Numbered from the stretch's first letter, positions 1 to 14,599 are shown. The stretch is 64,000 bases of DNA from Actinernus sp. WN-2022 (GCA_030867875.1 JAOWCC010001589.1:147781745-147845744), one strand, 5' to 3'. Notes: a model not told the origin generated them from the letters alone. Numbers and translations: made by a program.

Positions 1-4
1 AATC

Positions 5-174
5 TCCTGGTAGCTTCAGAACACAAATGAAATAAGTTGGAGAAAGAATAACAAAAATGCATACTTCACATAAAATTTAGAGTTTCATGTTTGCACTTAC
101 CTCAATTTAGGTCTCCCAACACCTAAACTTGCCCAGAACCAAGCCATTCTGTCCACAAGCACTTCACATCTTTA
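5..174. repeat. Representative L module (170 bp)
   Basis: First complete L module, measured from TCCTGGTAGCTTCAGAAC at 5 to the matching TCCTGGTAGCATCAGAAC at 175. It shares its first roughly 50 bases with the S module (the TCAGAACAC...AAGTTGGAGAAAGAA segment). It then carries its own core with GCATACTTCACATAAAA, ACTTACCTCAATTTAGG and CCATTCTGTCCACAAGC. It lacks the GACCAGACCGGG block. L cores are far more uniform along the array than S modules: most are identical, with scattered single changes such as CCACGCC for CCAAGCC from about 41,800 on. I count about 70 L cores in the window. Confidence 0.9.
106..127. repeat. Inverted repeat (hairpin-capable) in the L module
   Basis: TTTAGGT (106-112) and ACCTAAA (121-127) are perfect 7-bp inverted repeats around the 8-base spacer CTCCCAAC. 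The same inverted repeat is present in essentially every L module; the scrambled copy near 17,340 is an exception. It could form a small hairpin or be a palindromic protein-binding site. No known binding-site family is recognised, and it does not match the mammalian CENP-B box. Confidence 0.75.
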
Positions 175-354
175 TCCTGGTAGCATCAGAACACCAATGG
201 ATTAAGTTGGAGAAAGAAATGAAGAAATAAATCAAAATCTTCAAAAATGGTCAAATCTGTATTTTTTGGACCAGACCGGGTAGGCAAAAAATATCAGATT
301 TCTGACAAAAACTAAAAAACCACTCAAAATGCTTCAAAATGATGGCAAACAATC
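175..354. repeat. Representative S module (180 bp)
   Basis: First complete S module, from TCCTGGTAGCATCAGAAC at 175 to the next TCCTTGTAGC at 355. Its diagnostic blocks are ATCTTCAAAAATGGTCAAAT, GACCAGACCGGGTAGGC, CAGATTTCTGACAAAAAC and CACTCAAAATGCTTCAAAA. S modules exist in several subtypes, told apart by TTTCCAGACATGAATGG, TTAACAGACATGATTGG or TTGAGAACAGAAATGGA at the front, and by TTGGACC, TTTCACC or TTTGACC before the AGACCGGG block. These subtypes make the larger duplicated blocks traceable. The copy near 8,207 has a 5-bp CCAGA duplication in the block. Confidence 0.9.
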
Positions 355-2049
355 TCCTTGTAGCTTCAGAACACAAATGAAATAAGTTGGAGAAAGAATA
401 ACAAAAATGCATACTTCACATAAAATTTAGAGTTTCATGTTTGCACTTACCTCAATTTAGGTCTCCCAACACCTAAACTTGCCCAGAACCAAGCCATTCT
501 GTCCACAAGCACTTCACATCTTTATCCTGGTAGCATCAGAACACCAATGGATTAAGTTGGAGAAAGAAATGAAGAAAAAAATCAACATCTTCAAAAATGG
601 TCAAATCTGTATTTTTTGGACCAGACCGGGTAGGCAAAAAATATCAGATTTCTGACAAAAACTAAAAAACCACTCAATATGCTTCAAAATGATGGCCAAC
701 AATCTGCTGATAGTTTCCAGACATGAATGGATTATGTTGGAGAAAGAATTGGAGAAAAAAATCAACATCTTCAAAAATGGTCAAATCTGTATTTTTTGGA
801 CCAGACCGGGTAGGCAAAAAATATCAGATTTCTGACAAAAACTAAAAAACCACTCAATATGCTTCAAAAGGTTGGCAAACAATCTCCTAGTAGCTTGAGA
901 ACAGAAATGGAGAAAGAATTGAAGAAAAAAATCAACATCTTCAAAAATGGTCAAATCTGTATTTTTTGGACCAGACCGGGTAGGCAAAAAATATCAGATT
1001 TCTGACAAAAACTAAAAAACCACTCAATATGCTTCAAAACGATGGCAAACAATCTGCTGATAGTTAACAGACATGATTGGATTAAGTTGGAGAAAGAAAT
1101 GAAGAAAAAAATCAACATCTTCGAAAATGGTCAAATCTGTATTTTTTTGACCAGACCGGGTAGGCAAAAAACGTCAAATTTCTGACAAAAACTAAAAAAA
1201 ACTCAATATGCTTCAAAATGATGGCAAACAATCTGCTGATAGTTAACAGACATGATTGGATTAAGTTGGAGAAAGAAATGAAGAAAAAAATCAACATCTT
1301 CAAAAATGGTCAAATCTGTATTTTTTTGACCAGACCGGGTAGGCAAAAAATATCAGATTTCTGACAAAAACTAAAAAACAACTCAATATGCTTCAAAAGG
1401 ATGGCCAACAATCTGCTGATAGTTTCCAGACATGAATGGATTATGTTGGAGAAAGAATTGGAGAAAAAAAATCAACATCTTCAAAAATGGTCAAATCTGT
1501 ATTTTTTGGACCAGACCGGGTAGGCAAAAATATCAGATTTCTGACAAAAACTAAAAAAACACTCAATATGCTTCAAAATGATGGCAAACAATCTGCTGAT
1601 AGTTAACAGACATGATTGGATTAAGTTGGAGAAAGAAATGAAGAAAAAATCAACATCTTCAAAAATGGTCAAATCTGTATTTTTTGGACCAGACCGGGTA
1701 GGCAAAAAATCTCAGATTTCTGACAAAAACTAAAAAACCACTCAAAATGCTTCAAAATGATGGCAAACAATCTCCTGGTAGCTTCAGAACACAAATGAAA
1801 TAAGTTGGAGAAAGAATAACAAAAATGCATACTTCACATAAAATTTAGAGTTTCATGTTTGCACTTACCTCAATTTAGGTCTCCCAACACCTAAACTTGC
1901 CCAGAACCAAGCCATTCTGTCCACAAGCACTTCACATCTTTATCCTGGTAGCATCAGAACACCAATGGATTAAGTTGGAGAAAGAAATGAAGAAAAAAAT
2001 CAACATCTTCAAAAATGGTCAAATCTGTATTTTTTTCACCAGACCGGGT

Positions 2050-5000
2050 AGGCAAAAAATATCAGATTTCTGACAAAAACTAAAAAACCACTCAATATGC
2101 TTCAAAATGATGGCCAACAATCTGCTGATAGTTTCCAGACATGAATGGATTATGTTGGAGAAAGAATTGGAGAAAAAAATCAACATCTTCAAAAATGGTC
2201 AAATCTGTATTTTTTGGACCAGACCGGGTAGGCAAAAAATATCAGATTTCTGACAAAAACTAAAAAACCACTCAATATGCTTCAAAATGTTGGCAAACAA
2301 TCTCCTGGTAGCTTGAGAACACAAATGGAGAAAGAATTGAAGAAAAAATCAACATCTTCAAAAATGGTCAAATCTGTATTTTTTTCACCAGACCGGGTAG
2401 GCAAAAAATATCAGATTTCTGACAAAAACTAAAAAACCACTCAATATGCTTCAAAACGATGGCAAACAATCTGCTGATAGTTAACAGACATGATTGGATT
2501 AAGTTGGAGAAAGAAATGAAGAAAAAAATCAACATCTTCAAAAATGGTCAAATCTGTATTTTTTGGACCAGACCGGGTAGGCAAAAAATATCAGATTTCT
2601 CACAAAAACTAAAAAACCACTCAACATGCTTCAAAAGGTTGGCAAACAATCTCCTGGTAGCTTGAGAACAGAAATGGAGAAAGAATTGAAGAAAAAACTC
2701 AACATCTTCAAAAATGGTCAAATCTGTATTTTTTTCACCAGACCGGGTAGGCAAAAAATCTCAGATTTCTGACAAAAACTAAAAAACCACTCAATATGCT
2801 TCAAAAGGTTGGCAAACAATCTCCTGGTAGCTTGAGAACAGAAATGGAGAAAGAATTGAAGAAAAAAATCAACATCTTCAAAAAAAACACTCAAAATGAT
2901 GGCAAACAATCTCCTGGTAGCTTCAGAACACAAATGAAATAAGTTGGAGAAAGAATAACAAAAATGCATACTTCACATAAAATTTAGAGTTTCATGTTTG
3001 CACTTACCTCAATTTAGGTCTCCCAACACCTAAACTTGCCCAGAACCAAGCCATTCTGTCCACAAGCACTTCACATCTTTATCCTGGTAGCATCAGAACA
3101 CCAATGGATTAAGTTGGAGAAAGAAATGAACAAATAAATCAACATCTTCAAAAATGGTCAAATCTGTATTTTTTGGACCAGACCGGGTAGGCAAAAAATC
3201 TCAGATTTCTGACAAAAACTAAAAAACCACTCAAAATGCTTCAAAATGATGGCAAACAATCTCCTGGTAGCTTCAGAACACAAATGAAATAAGTTGGAGA
3301 AAGAATAACAAAAATGCATACTTCACATAAAATTTAGAGTTTCATGTTTGCACTTACCTCAATTTAGGTCTCCCAACACCTAAACTTGCCCAGAACCAAG
3401 CCATTCTGTCCACAAGCACTTCACATCTTTATCCTGGTAGCATCAGAACACCAATGGATTAAGTTGGAGAAAGAAATGAAGAAAAAAATCAACATCTTCA
3501 AAAATGGTCAAATCTGTATTTTTTTCACCAGACCGGGTAGGCAAAAAATATCAGATTTCTGACAAAAACTAAAAAACCACTCAATATGCTTCAAAATGAT
3601 GGCCAACAATCTGCTGATAGTTTCCAGACATGAATGGATTATGTTGGAGAAAGAATTGGAGAAAAAAATCAACATCTTCAAAAATGGTCAAATCTGTATT
3701 TTTTTCACCAGACCGGGTAGGCAAAAAATATCAGATTTCTGACAAAAACTAAAAAACCACTCAATATGCTTCAAAAGGTTGGCAAACAATCTCCTGGTAG
3801 CTTGAGAACACAAATGGAGAAAGAAATGAAGAAAAAAAATCAACATCTTCAAAAAAAACACTCAAAATGATGGCAAACAATCTCCTGGTAGCTTCAGAAC
3901 ACAAATGAAATAAGTTGGAGAAAGAATAACAAAAATGCATACTTCACATAAAATTTAGAGTTTCATGTTTGCACTTACCTCAATTTAGGTCTCCCAACAC
4001 CTAAACTTGCCCAGAACCAAGCCATTCTGTCCACAAGCACTTCACATCTTTATCCTGGTAGCATCAGAACACCAATGGATTAAGTTGGAGAAAGAAATGA
4101 AGAAATAAATCAAAATCTTCAAAAATGGTCAAATCTGTATTTTTTGGACCAGACCGGGTAGGCAAAAAATATCAGATTTCTGACAAAAACTAAAAAACCA
4201 CTCAAAATGCTTCAAAATGATGGCAAACAATCTCCTTGTAGCTTCAGAACACAAATGAAATAAGTTGGAGAAAGAATAACAAAAATGCATACTTCACATA
4301 AAATTTAGAGTTTCATGTTTGCACTTACCTCAATTTAGGTCTCCCAACACCTAAACTTGCCCAGAACCAAGCCATTCTGTCCACAAGCACTTCACATCTT
4401 TATCCTGGTAGCATCAGAACACCAATGGATTAAGTTGGAGAAAGAAATGAAGAAAAAAATCAACATCTTCAAAAATGGTCAAATCTGTATTTTTTGGACC
4501 AGACCGGGTAGGCAAAAAATATCAGATTTCTGACAAAAACTAAAAAACCACTCAATATGCTTCAAAATGATGGCCAACAATCTGCTGATAGTTTCCAGAC
4601 ATGAATGGATTATGTTGGAGAAAGAATTGGAGAAAAAAATCAACATCTTCAAAAATGGTCAAATCTGTATTTTTTGGACCAGACCGGGTAGGCAAAAAAT
4701 ATCATATTTCTGACAAAAACTAAAAAACCACTCAATATGCTTCAAAATGTTGGCAAACAATCTTCTGGTAGCTTGAGAACACAAATGGAGAAAGAATTGA
4801 AGAATAAAAATCAACATCTTCAAAAATCGTCAAATCTGTATTTTTTCGACCAGACCGGGTAGGCAAAAAATGTCAGATTTCTGACCAAAACTAAAAAACC
4901 ACTCAATATGCTTCAAAACGATGGCAAACAATCTGCTGATAGTTAACAGACATGATTGGATTAAGTTGGAGAAAGAAATGAAGAAAAAAATGAACATCTT

Positions 5001-8000
5001 CAAAAATGGTCAAATCTGTATTTTTTTGACCAGACCGGGTAGGCAAAAAATATCAGATTTCTGACAAAAACTAAAAAACCACTCAATATGCTTCAAAAGG
5101 TTGGCAAACAATCTCCTAGTAGCTTGAGAACAGAAATGGAGAAAGAATTGAAGAAAAAAATCAACATCTTCAAAAATGGTCAAATCTGTATTTTTTGGAC
5201 CAGACCGGGTAGGCAAAAAATATCAGATTTCTGACAAAAACTAAAAAACCACTCAATATGCTTCAAAACGATGGCAAACAATCTGCTGATAGTTAACAGA
5301 CATGATTGGATTAAGTTGGAGAAAGAAATGAAGAAAAAAATCAACATCTTCGAAAATGGTCAAATCTGTATTTTTTTGACCAGACCGGGTACTCAAAAAA
5401 CGTCAGATTTCTGACAAAAACTAAAAAAAAACTCAATATGCTTCAAAATGATGGCAAACAATCTGCTGATAGTTAACAGACATGATTGGATTAAGTTGGA
5501 GAAAGAAATGAAGAAAAAAATCAACATCTTCAAAAATGGTCAAATCTGTATTTTTTAGACCAGACCGGGTAGGCAAAAAATATCAGATTTCTGACAAAAA
5601 CTAAAAAACAACTCAATATGCTTCAAAAGGATGGCCAACAATCTGCTGATAGTTTCCAGACATGAATGGATTATGTTGGAGAAAGAATTGGAGAAAAAAA
5701 ATCAACATCTTCAAAAATGGTCAAATCTGTATTTTTTGGACCAGACCGGGTAGGCAAAAATATCAGATTTCTGACAAAAACTAAAAAAACACTCAATATG
5801 CTTCAAAATGATGGCAAACAATCTGCTGATAGTTAACAGACATGATTGGATTAAGTTGGAGAAAGAAATGAAGAAAAAATCAACATCTTCAAAAATGGTC
5901 AAATCTGTATTTTTTGGACCAGACCGGGTAGGCAAAAAATCTCAGATTTCTGACAAAAACTAAAAAACCACTCAAAATGCTTCAAAATGATGGCAAACAA
6001 TCTCCTGGTAGCTTCAGAACACAAATGAAATAAGTTGGAGAAAGAATAACAAAAATGCATACTTCACATAAAATTTAGAGTTTCATGTTTGCACTTACCT
6101 CAATTTAGGTCTCCCAACACCTAAACTTGCCCAGAACCAAGCCATTCTGTCCACAAGCACTTCACATCTTTATCCTGGTAGCATCAGAACACCAATGGAT
6201 TAAGTTGGAGAAAGAAATGAAGAAAAAAATCAACATCTTCAAAAATGGTCAAATCTGTATTTTTTTCACCAGACCGGGTAGGCAAAAAATATCAGATTTC
6301 TGACAAAAACTAAAAAACCACTCAATATGCTTCAAAATGATGGCCAACAATCTGCTGATAGTTTCCAGACATGAATGGATTATGTTGGAGAAAGAATTGG
6401 AGAAAAAAATCAACATCTTCAAAAATGGTCAAATCTGTATTTTTTGGACCAGACCGGGTAGGCAAAAAATATCATATTTCTGACAAAAACTAAAAAACCA
6501 CTCAATATGCTTCAAAATGTTGGCAAACAATCTTCTGGTAGCTTGAGAACACAAATGGAGAAAGAATTGAAGAATAAAAATCAACATCTTCAAAAATCGT
6601 CAAATCTGTATTTTTTCGACCAGACCGGGTAGGCAAAAAATGTCAGATTTCTGACCAAAACTAAAAAACCACTCAATATGCTTCAAAACGATGGCAAACA
6701 ATCTGCTGATAGTTAACAGACATGATTGGATTAAGTTGGAGAAAGAAATGAAGAAAAAAATGAACATCTTCAAAAATGGTCAAATCTGTATTTTTTGGAC
6801 CAGACCGGGTAGGCAAAAAATATCAGATTTCTGACAAAAACTAAAAAACCACTCAATATGCTTCAAAAGGTTGGCAAACAATCTCCTAGTAGCTTGAGAA
6901 CAGAAATGGAGAAAGAATTGAAGAAAAAAATCAACATCTTCAAAAATGGTCAAATCTGTATTTTTTGGACCAGACCGGGTAGGCAAAAAATATCAGATTT
7001 CTGACAAAAACTAAAAAACCACTCAATATGCTTCAAAACGATGGCAAACAATCTGCTGATAGTTAACAGACATGATTGGATTAAGTTGGAGAAAGAAATG
7101 AAGAAAAAAATCAACATCTTCGAAAATGGTCAAATCTGTATTTTTTTGACCAGACCGGGTACGCAAAAAACGTCAGATTTCTGACAAAAACTAAAAAAAA
7201 ACTCAATATGCTTCAAAATGATGGCAAACAATCTGCTGATAGTTAACAGACATGATTGGATTAAGTTGGAGAAAGAAATGAAGAAAAAAATCAACATCTT
7301 CAAAAATGGTCAAATCTGTATTTTTTAGACCAGACCGGGTAGGCAAAAAATATCAGATTTCTGACAAAAACTAAAAAACAACTCAATATGCTTCAAAAGG
7401 ATGGCCAACAATCTGCTGATAGTTTCCAGACATGAATGGATTATGTTGGAGAAAGAATTGGAGAAAAAAAATCAACATCTTCAAAAATGGTCAAATCTGT
7501 ATTTTTTGGACCAGACCGGGTAGGCAAAAATATCAGATTTCTGACAAAAACTAAAAAAACACTCAATATGCTTCAAAATGATGGCAAACAATCTGCTGAT
7601 AGTTAACAGACATGATTGGATTAAGTTGGAGAAAGAAATGAAGAAAAAATCAACATCTTCAAAAATGGTCAAATCTGTATTTTTTGGACCAGACCGGGTA
7701 GGCAAAAAATCTCAGATTTCTGACAAAAACTAAAAAACCACTCAAAATGCTTCAAAATGATGGCAAACAATCTCCTGGTAGCTTCAGAACACAAATGAAA
7801 TAAGTTGGAGAAAGAATAACAAAAATGCATACTTCACATAAAATTTAGAGTTTCATGTTTGCACTTACCTCAATTTAGGTCTCCCAACACCTAAACTTGC
7901 CCAGAACCAAGCCATTCTGTCCACAAGCACTTCACATCTTTATCCTGGTAGCATCAGAACACCAATGGATTAAGTTGGAGAAAGAAATGAAGAAAAAAAT

Positions 8001-11000
8001 CAACATCTTCAAAAATGGTCTAATCTGTATTTTTTTCACCAGACCGGGTAGGCAAAAAATATCAGATTTCTGACAAAACTAAAAAACCACTCAATATGCT
8101 TCAAAATGTTGGCAAACAATCTCCTGGTAGCTTGAGAACACAAATGGAGAAAGAATTGAAGAAAAAAATCAACATCTTCAAAAATGGTCAAATCTGTATT
8201 TTTTGGACCAGACCAGACCGGGTAGGCAAAAAATATCAGATTTCTGACAAAAACTAAAAAACCACTCAATATGCTTCAAAACGATGGCAAACAATCTGCT
8301 GATAGTTAACAGACATGATTGGATTAAGTTGGAGAAAGAAATGAAGAAAAAAATCAACATCTTCAAAAATGGTCAAATCTGTATTTTTTTCACCAGACCG
8401 GGTAGGCAAAAAATATCAGATTTCTGACAAAAACTAAAAAACCACTCAATATGCTTCAAAATGATGGCCAACAATCTGCTGATAGTTTCCAGACATGAAT
8501 GGATTATGTTGGAGAAAAAAATCAACATCTTCAAAAATGGTCAAATCTGTATTTTTTTCACCAGACCGGGTAGGCAAAAAATATCAGATTTCTGACAAAA
8601 ACTAAAAAACCACTCAATATGCTTCAAAATGTTGGCAAACAATCTCCTGGTAGCTTGAGAACACAAATGGAGAAAGAATTGAAGAAAAAATCAACATCTT
8701 CAAAAATGGTCAAATCTGTATTTTTTTCACCAGACCGGGTAGGCAAAAAATATCAGATTTCTGACAAAAACTAAAAAACCACTCAATATGCTTCAAAACG
8801 ATGGCAAACAATCTGCTGATAGTTAACAGACATGATTGGATTAAGTTGGAGAAAGAAATGAAGAAAAAAATCAACATCTTCAAAAATGGTCAAATCTGTA
8901 TTTTTTGGACCAGACCGGGTAGGCAAAAAATATCAGATTTCTCACAAAAACTAAAAAACCACTCAACATGCTTCAAAAGGTTGGCAAACAATCTCCTGGT
9001 AGCTTGAGAACAGAAATGGAGAAAGAATGGAAGAAAAAACTCAACATCTTCAAAAATGGTCAAATCTGTATTTTTTTCACCAGACCGGGTAGGCAAAAAA
9101 TCTCAGATTTCTGACAAAAACTAAAAAACCACTCAATATGCTTCAAAAGGTTGGCAAACAATCTCCTGGTAGCTTGAGAACAGAAATGGAGAAAGAATTG
9201 AAGAAAAAAATCAACATCTTCAAAAAAAACACTCAAAATGATGGCAAACAATCTCCTGGTAGCTTCAGAACACAAATGAAATAAGTTGGAGAAAGAATAA
9301 CAAAAATGCATACTTCACATAAAATTTAGAGTTTCATGTTTGCACTTACCTCAATTTAGGTCTCCCAACACCTAAACTTGCCCAGAACCAAGCCATTCTG
9401 TCCACAAGCACTTCACATCTTTATCCTGGTAGCATCAGAACACCAATGGATTAAGTTGGAGAAAGAAATGAACAAATAAATCAACATCTTCAAAAATGGT
9501 CAAATCTGTATTTTTTGGACCAGACCGGGTAGGCAAAAAATCTCAGATTTCTCACAAAAACTAAAAAACCACTCAAAATGCTTCAAAATGATGGCAAACA
9601 ATCTCCTGGTAGCTTCAGAACACAAATGAAATAAGTTGGAGAAAGAATAACAAAAATGCATACTTCACATAAAATTTAGAGTTTCATGTTTGCACTTACC
9701 TCAATTTAGGTCTCCCAACACCTAAACTTGCCCAGAACCAAGCCATTCTGTCCACAAGCACTTCACATCTTTATCCTGGTAGCATCAGAACACCAATGGA
9801 TTAAGTTGGAGAAAGAAATGAAGAAAAAAATCAACATCTTCAAAAATGGTCAAATCTGTATTTTTTTCACCAGACCGGGTAGGCAAAAAATATCAGATTT
9901 CTGACAAAAACTAAAAAACCACTCAATATGCTTCAAAATGATGGCCAACAATCTGCTGATAGTTTCCAGACATGAATGGATTATGTTGGAGAAAGAATTG
10001 GAGAAAAAAATCAACATCTTCAAAAATGGTCAAATCTGTATTTTTTTCACCAGACCGGGTAGGCAAAAAATATCAGATTTCTGACAAAAACTAAAAAACC
10101 ACTCAATATGCTTCAAAAGGTTGGCAAACAATCTCCTGGTAGCTTGAGAACACAAATGGAGAAAGAAATGAAGAAAAAAAATCAACATCTTCAAAAAAAA
10201 CACTCAAAATGATGGCAAACAATCTCCTGGTAGCTTCAGAACACAAATGAAATAAGTTGGAGAAAGAATAACAAAAATGCATACTTCACATAAAATTTAG
10301 AGTTTCATGTTTGCACTTACCTCAATTTAGGTCTCCCAACACCTAAACTTGCCCAGAACCAAGCCATTCTGTCCACAAGCACTTCACATCTTTATCCTGG
10401 TAGCATCAGAACACCAATGGATTAAGTTGGAGAAAGAAATGAAGAAATAAATCAAAATCTTCAAAAATGGTCAAATCTGTATTTTTTGGACCAGACCGGG
10501 TAGGCAAAAAATATCAGATTTCTGACAAAAACTAAAAAACCACTCAAAATGCTTCAAAATGATGGCAAACAATCTCCTTGTAGCTTCAGAACACAAATGA
10601 AATAAGTTGGAGAAAGAATAACAAAAATGCATACTTCACATAAAATTTAGAGTTTCATGTTTGCACTTACCTCAATTTAGGTCTCCCAACACCTAAACTT
10701 GCCCAGAACCAAGCCATTCTGTCCACAAGCACTTCACATCTTTATCCTGGTAGCATCAGAACACCAATGGATTAAGTTGGAGAAAGAAATGAAGAAAAAA
10801 ATCAACATCTTCAAAAATGGTCAAATCTGTATTTTTTGGACCAGACCGGGTAGGCAAAAAATATCAGATTTCTGACAAAAACTAAAAAACCACTCAATAT
10901 GCTTCAAAATGATGGCCAACAATCTGCTGATAGTTTCCAGACATGAATGGATTATGTTGGAGAAAGAATTGGAGAAAAAAATCAACATCTTCAAAAATGG

Positions 11001-13327
11001 TCAAATCTGTATTTTTTGGACCAGACCGGGTAGGCAAAAAATATCATATTTCTGACAAAAACTAAAAAACCACTCAATATGCTTCAAAATGTTGGCAAAC
11101 AATCTTCTGGTAGCTTGAGAACACAAATGGAGAAAGAATTGAAGAATAAAAATCAACATCTTCAAAAATCGTCAAATCTGTATTTTTTCGACCAGACCGG
11201 GTAGGCAAAAAATGTCAGATTTCTGACCAAAACTAAAAAACCACTCAATATGCTTCAAAACGATGGCAAACAATCTGCTGATAGTTAACAGACATGATTG
11301 GATTAAGTTGGAGAAAGAAATGAAGAAAAAAATGAACATCTTCAAAAATGGTCAAATCTGTATTTTTTTGACCAGACCGGGTAGGCAAAAAATATCAGAT
11401 TTCTGACAAAAACTAAAAAACCACTCAATATGCTTCAAAAGGTTGGCAAACAATCTCCTAGTAGCTTGAGAACAGAAATGGAGAAAGAATTGAAGAAAAA
11501 AATCAACATCTTCAAAAATGGTCAAATCTGTATTTTTTGGACCAGACCGGGTAGGCAAAAAATATCAGATTTCTGACAAAAACTAAAAAACCACTCAATA
11601 TGCTTCAAAACGATGGCAAACAATCTGCTGATAGTTAACAGACATGATTGGATTAAGTTGGAGAAAGAAATGAAGAAAAAAATCAACATCTTCGAAAATG
11701 GTCAAATCTGTATTTTTTTGACCAGACCGGGTACTCAAAAAACGTCAGATTTCTGACAAAAACTAAAAAAAAACTCAATATGCTTCAAAATGATGGCAAA
11801 CAATCTGCTGATAGTTAACAGACATGATTGGATTAAGTTGGAGAAAGAAATGAAGAAAAAAATCAACATCTTCAAAAATGGTCAAATCTGTATTTTTTAG
11901 ACCAGACCGGGTAGGCAAAAAATATCAGATTTCTGACAAAAACTAAAAAACAACTCAATATGCTTCAAAAGGATGGCCAACAATCTGCTGATAGTTTCCA
12001 GACATGAATGGATTATGTTGGAGAAAGAATTGGAGAAAAAAAATCAACATCTTCAAAAATGGTCAAATCTGTATTTTTTGGACCAGACCGGGTAGGCAAA
12101 AATATCAGATTTCTGACAAAAACTAAAAAAACACTCAATATGCTTCAAAATGATGGCAAACAATCTGCTGATAGTTAACAGACATGATTGGATTAAGTTG
12201 GAGAAAGAAATGAAGAAAAAATCAACATCTTCAAAAATGGTCAAATCTGTATTTTTTGGACCAGACCGGGTAGGCAAAAAATCTCAGATTTCTGACAAAA
12301 ACTAAAAAACCACTCAAAATGCTTCAAAATGATGGCAAACAATCTCCTGGTAGCTTCAGAACACAAATGAAATAAGTTGGAGAAAGAATAACAAAAATGC
12401 ATACTTCACATAAAATTTAGAGTTTCATGTTTGCACTTACCTCAATTTAGGTCTCCCAACACCTAAACTTGCCCAGAACCAAGCCATTCTGTCCACAAGC
12501 ACTTCACATCTTTATCCTGGTAGCATCAGAACACCAATGGATTAAGTTGGAGAAAGAAATGAAGAAAAAAATCAACATCTTCAAAAATGGTCAAATCTGT
12601 ATTTTTTTCACCAGACCGGGTAGGCAAAAAATATCAGATTTCTGACAAAAACTAAAAAACCACTCAATATGCTTCAAAATGATGGCCAACAATCTGCTGA
12701 TAGTTTCCAGACATGAATGGATTATGTTGGAGAAAGAATTGGAGAAAAAAATCAACATCTTCAAAAATGGTCAAATCTGTATTTTTTGGACCAGACCGGG
12801 TAGGCAAAAAATATCATATTTCTGACAAAAACTAAAAAACCACTCAATATGCTTCAAAATGTTGGCAAACAATCTTCTGGTAGCTTGAGAACACAAATGG
12901 AGAAAGAATTGAAGAATAAAAATCAACATCTTCAAAAATCGTCAAATCTGTATTTTTTCGACCAGACCGGGTAGGCAAAAAATGTCAGATTTCTGACCAA
13001 AACTAAAAAACCACTCAATATGCTTCAAAACGATGGCAAACAATCTGCTGATAGTTAACAGACATGATTGGATTAAGTTGGAGAAAGAAATGAAGAAAAA
13101 AATGAACATCTTCAAAAATGGTCAAATCTGTATTTTTTGGACCAGACCGGGTAGGCAAAAAATATCAGATTTCTGACAAAAACTAAAAAACCACTCAATA
13201 TGCTTCAAAAGGTTGGCAAACAATCTCCTAGTAGCTTGAGAACAGAAATGGAGAAAGAATTGAAGAAAAAAATCAACATCTTCAAAAATGGTCAAATCTG
13301 TATTTTTTGGACCAGACCGGGTAGGCA
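2050..13327. repeat. Higher-order duplication, offset 6,342 bp (with inner 1,770-bp unit)
   Basis: About 4.9 kb of satellite at roughly 2,050-6,985 recurs at roughly 8,400-13,327 with a constant offset of 6,342 bp, including private variants such as ATATCATATTTC and AATCAACATCTTCAAAAATCG. Within the first copy, about 4,441-5,990 recurs at about 6,211-7,760 (offset 1,770 bp). Segment 7,730-8,270 also recurs near 13,353-13,892 (offset 5,623 bp). These shared rare variants show recent segmental duplication of blocks containing both L and S modules. Block edges were estimated by eye. Confidence 0.85.
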
Positions 13328-14599
13328 AAAAATCTCAGATTTCTGACAAAAACTAAAAAACCACTCAAAATGCTTCAAAATGATGGCAAACAATCTCCTG
13401 GTAGCTTCAGAACACAAATGAAATAAGTTGGAGAAAGAATAACAAAAATGCATACTTCACATAAAATTTAGAGTTTCATGTTTGCACTTACCTCAATTTA
13501 GGTCTCCCAACACCTAAACTTGCCCAGAACCAAGCCATTCTGTCCACAAGCACTTCACATCTTTATCCTGGTAGCATCAGAACACCAATGGATTAAGTTG
13601 GAGAAAGAAATGAAGAAAAAAATCAACATCTTCAAAAATGGTCTAATCTGTATTTTTTTCACCAGACCGGGTAGGCAAAAAATATCAGATTTCTGACAAA
13701 ACTAAAAAACCACTCAATATGCTTCAAAATGTTGGCAAACAATCTCCTGGTAGCTTGAGAACACAAATGGAGAAAGAATTGAAGAAAAAAATCAACATCT
13801 TCAAAAATGGTCAAATCTGTATTTTTTGGACCAGACCAGACCGGGTAGGCAAAAAATATCAGATTTCTGACAAAAACTAAAAAACCACTCAATATGCTTC
13901 AAAACGATGGCAAACAATCTGCTGATAGTTAACAGACATGATTGGATTAAGTTGGAGAAAGAAATGAAGAAAAAAATCAACATCTTCAAAAATGGTCAAA
14001 TCTGTATTTTTTGGACCAGACCGGGTAGGCAAAAATATCAGATTTCTCACAAAAACTAAAAAACCACTCAACATGCTTCAAAAGGTTGGCAAACAATCTC
14101 CTGGTAGCTTGAGAACAGAAATGGAGAAAGAATTGAAGAAAAAACTCAACATCTTCAAAAATGGTCAAATCTGTATTTTTTTCACCAGACCGGGTAGGCA
14201 AAAAATATCAGATTTCTGACAAAAACTAAAAAACCACTCAATATGCTTCAAAAGGTTGGCAAACAATCTCCTGGTAGCTTAAGAACAGAAATGGAGAAAG
14301 AATTGAAGAAAAAAATCAACATCTTCAAAAAAAACACTCAAAATGATGGCAAACAATCTCCTGGTAGCTTCAGAACACAAATGAAATAAGTTGGAGAAAG
14401 AATAACAAAAATGCATACTTCACATAAAATTTAGAGTTTCATGTTTGCACTTACCTCAATTTAGGTCTCCCAACACCTAAACTTGCCCAGAACCAAGCCA
14501 TTCTGTCCACAAGCACTTCACATCTTTATCCTGGTAGCATCAGAACACCAATGGATTAAGTTGGAGAAAGAAATGAAGAAAAAAATCAACATCTTCAAA

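Noticed and set aside
5..174. CENP-B box in the satellite
   Set aside because: No sequence resembling YTTCGTTGGAARCGGGA was found in the L or S modules on either strand.
781..987. Recurrent 60-83 aa minus-strand frames beginning MPTRSG or containing FEDVDFFLQFFLHF, repeated across the array
   Set aside because: They are satellite monomers read through. They start in the CCTACCCGGTCTGG block, span one monomer, change frame with single-base indels in A/T runs, and show no domain. Repetition follows the DNA repeat, not protein selection.
2459..2665. 68-aa plus-strand frame starting MANNLLIVNRHDWIKLEKE, repeated at 8,801, 15,046 and 20,731
   Set aside because: It lies wholly inside S modules. 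All copies derive from block duplications, and other S modules of the same subtype break it with a stop (TCTGACA instead of TCTCACA).
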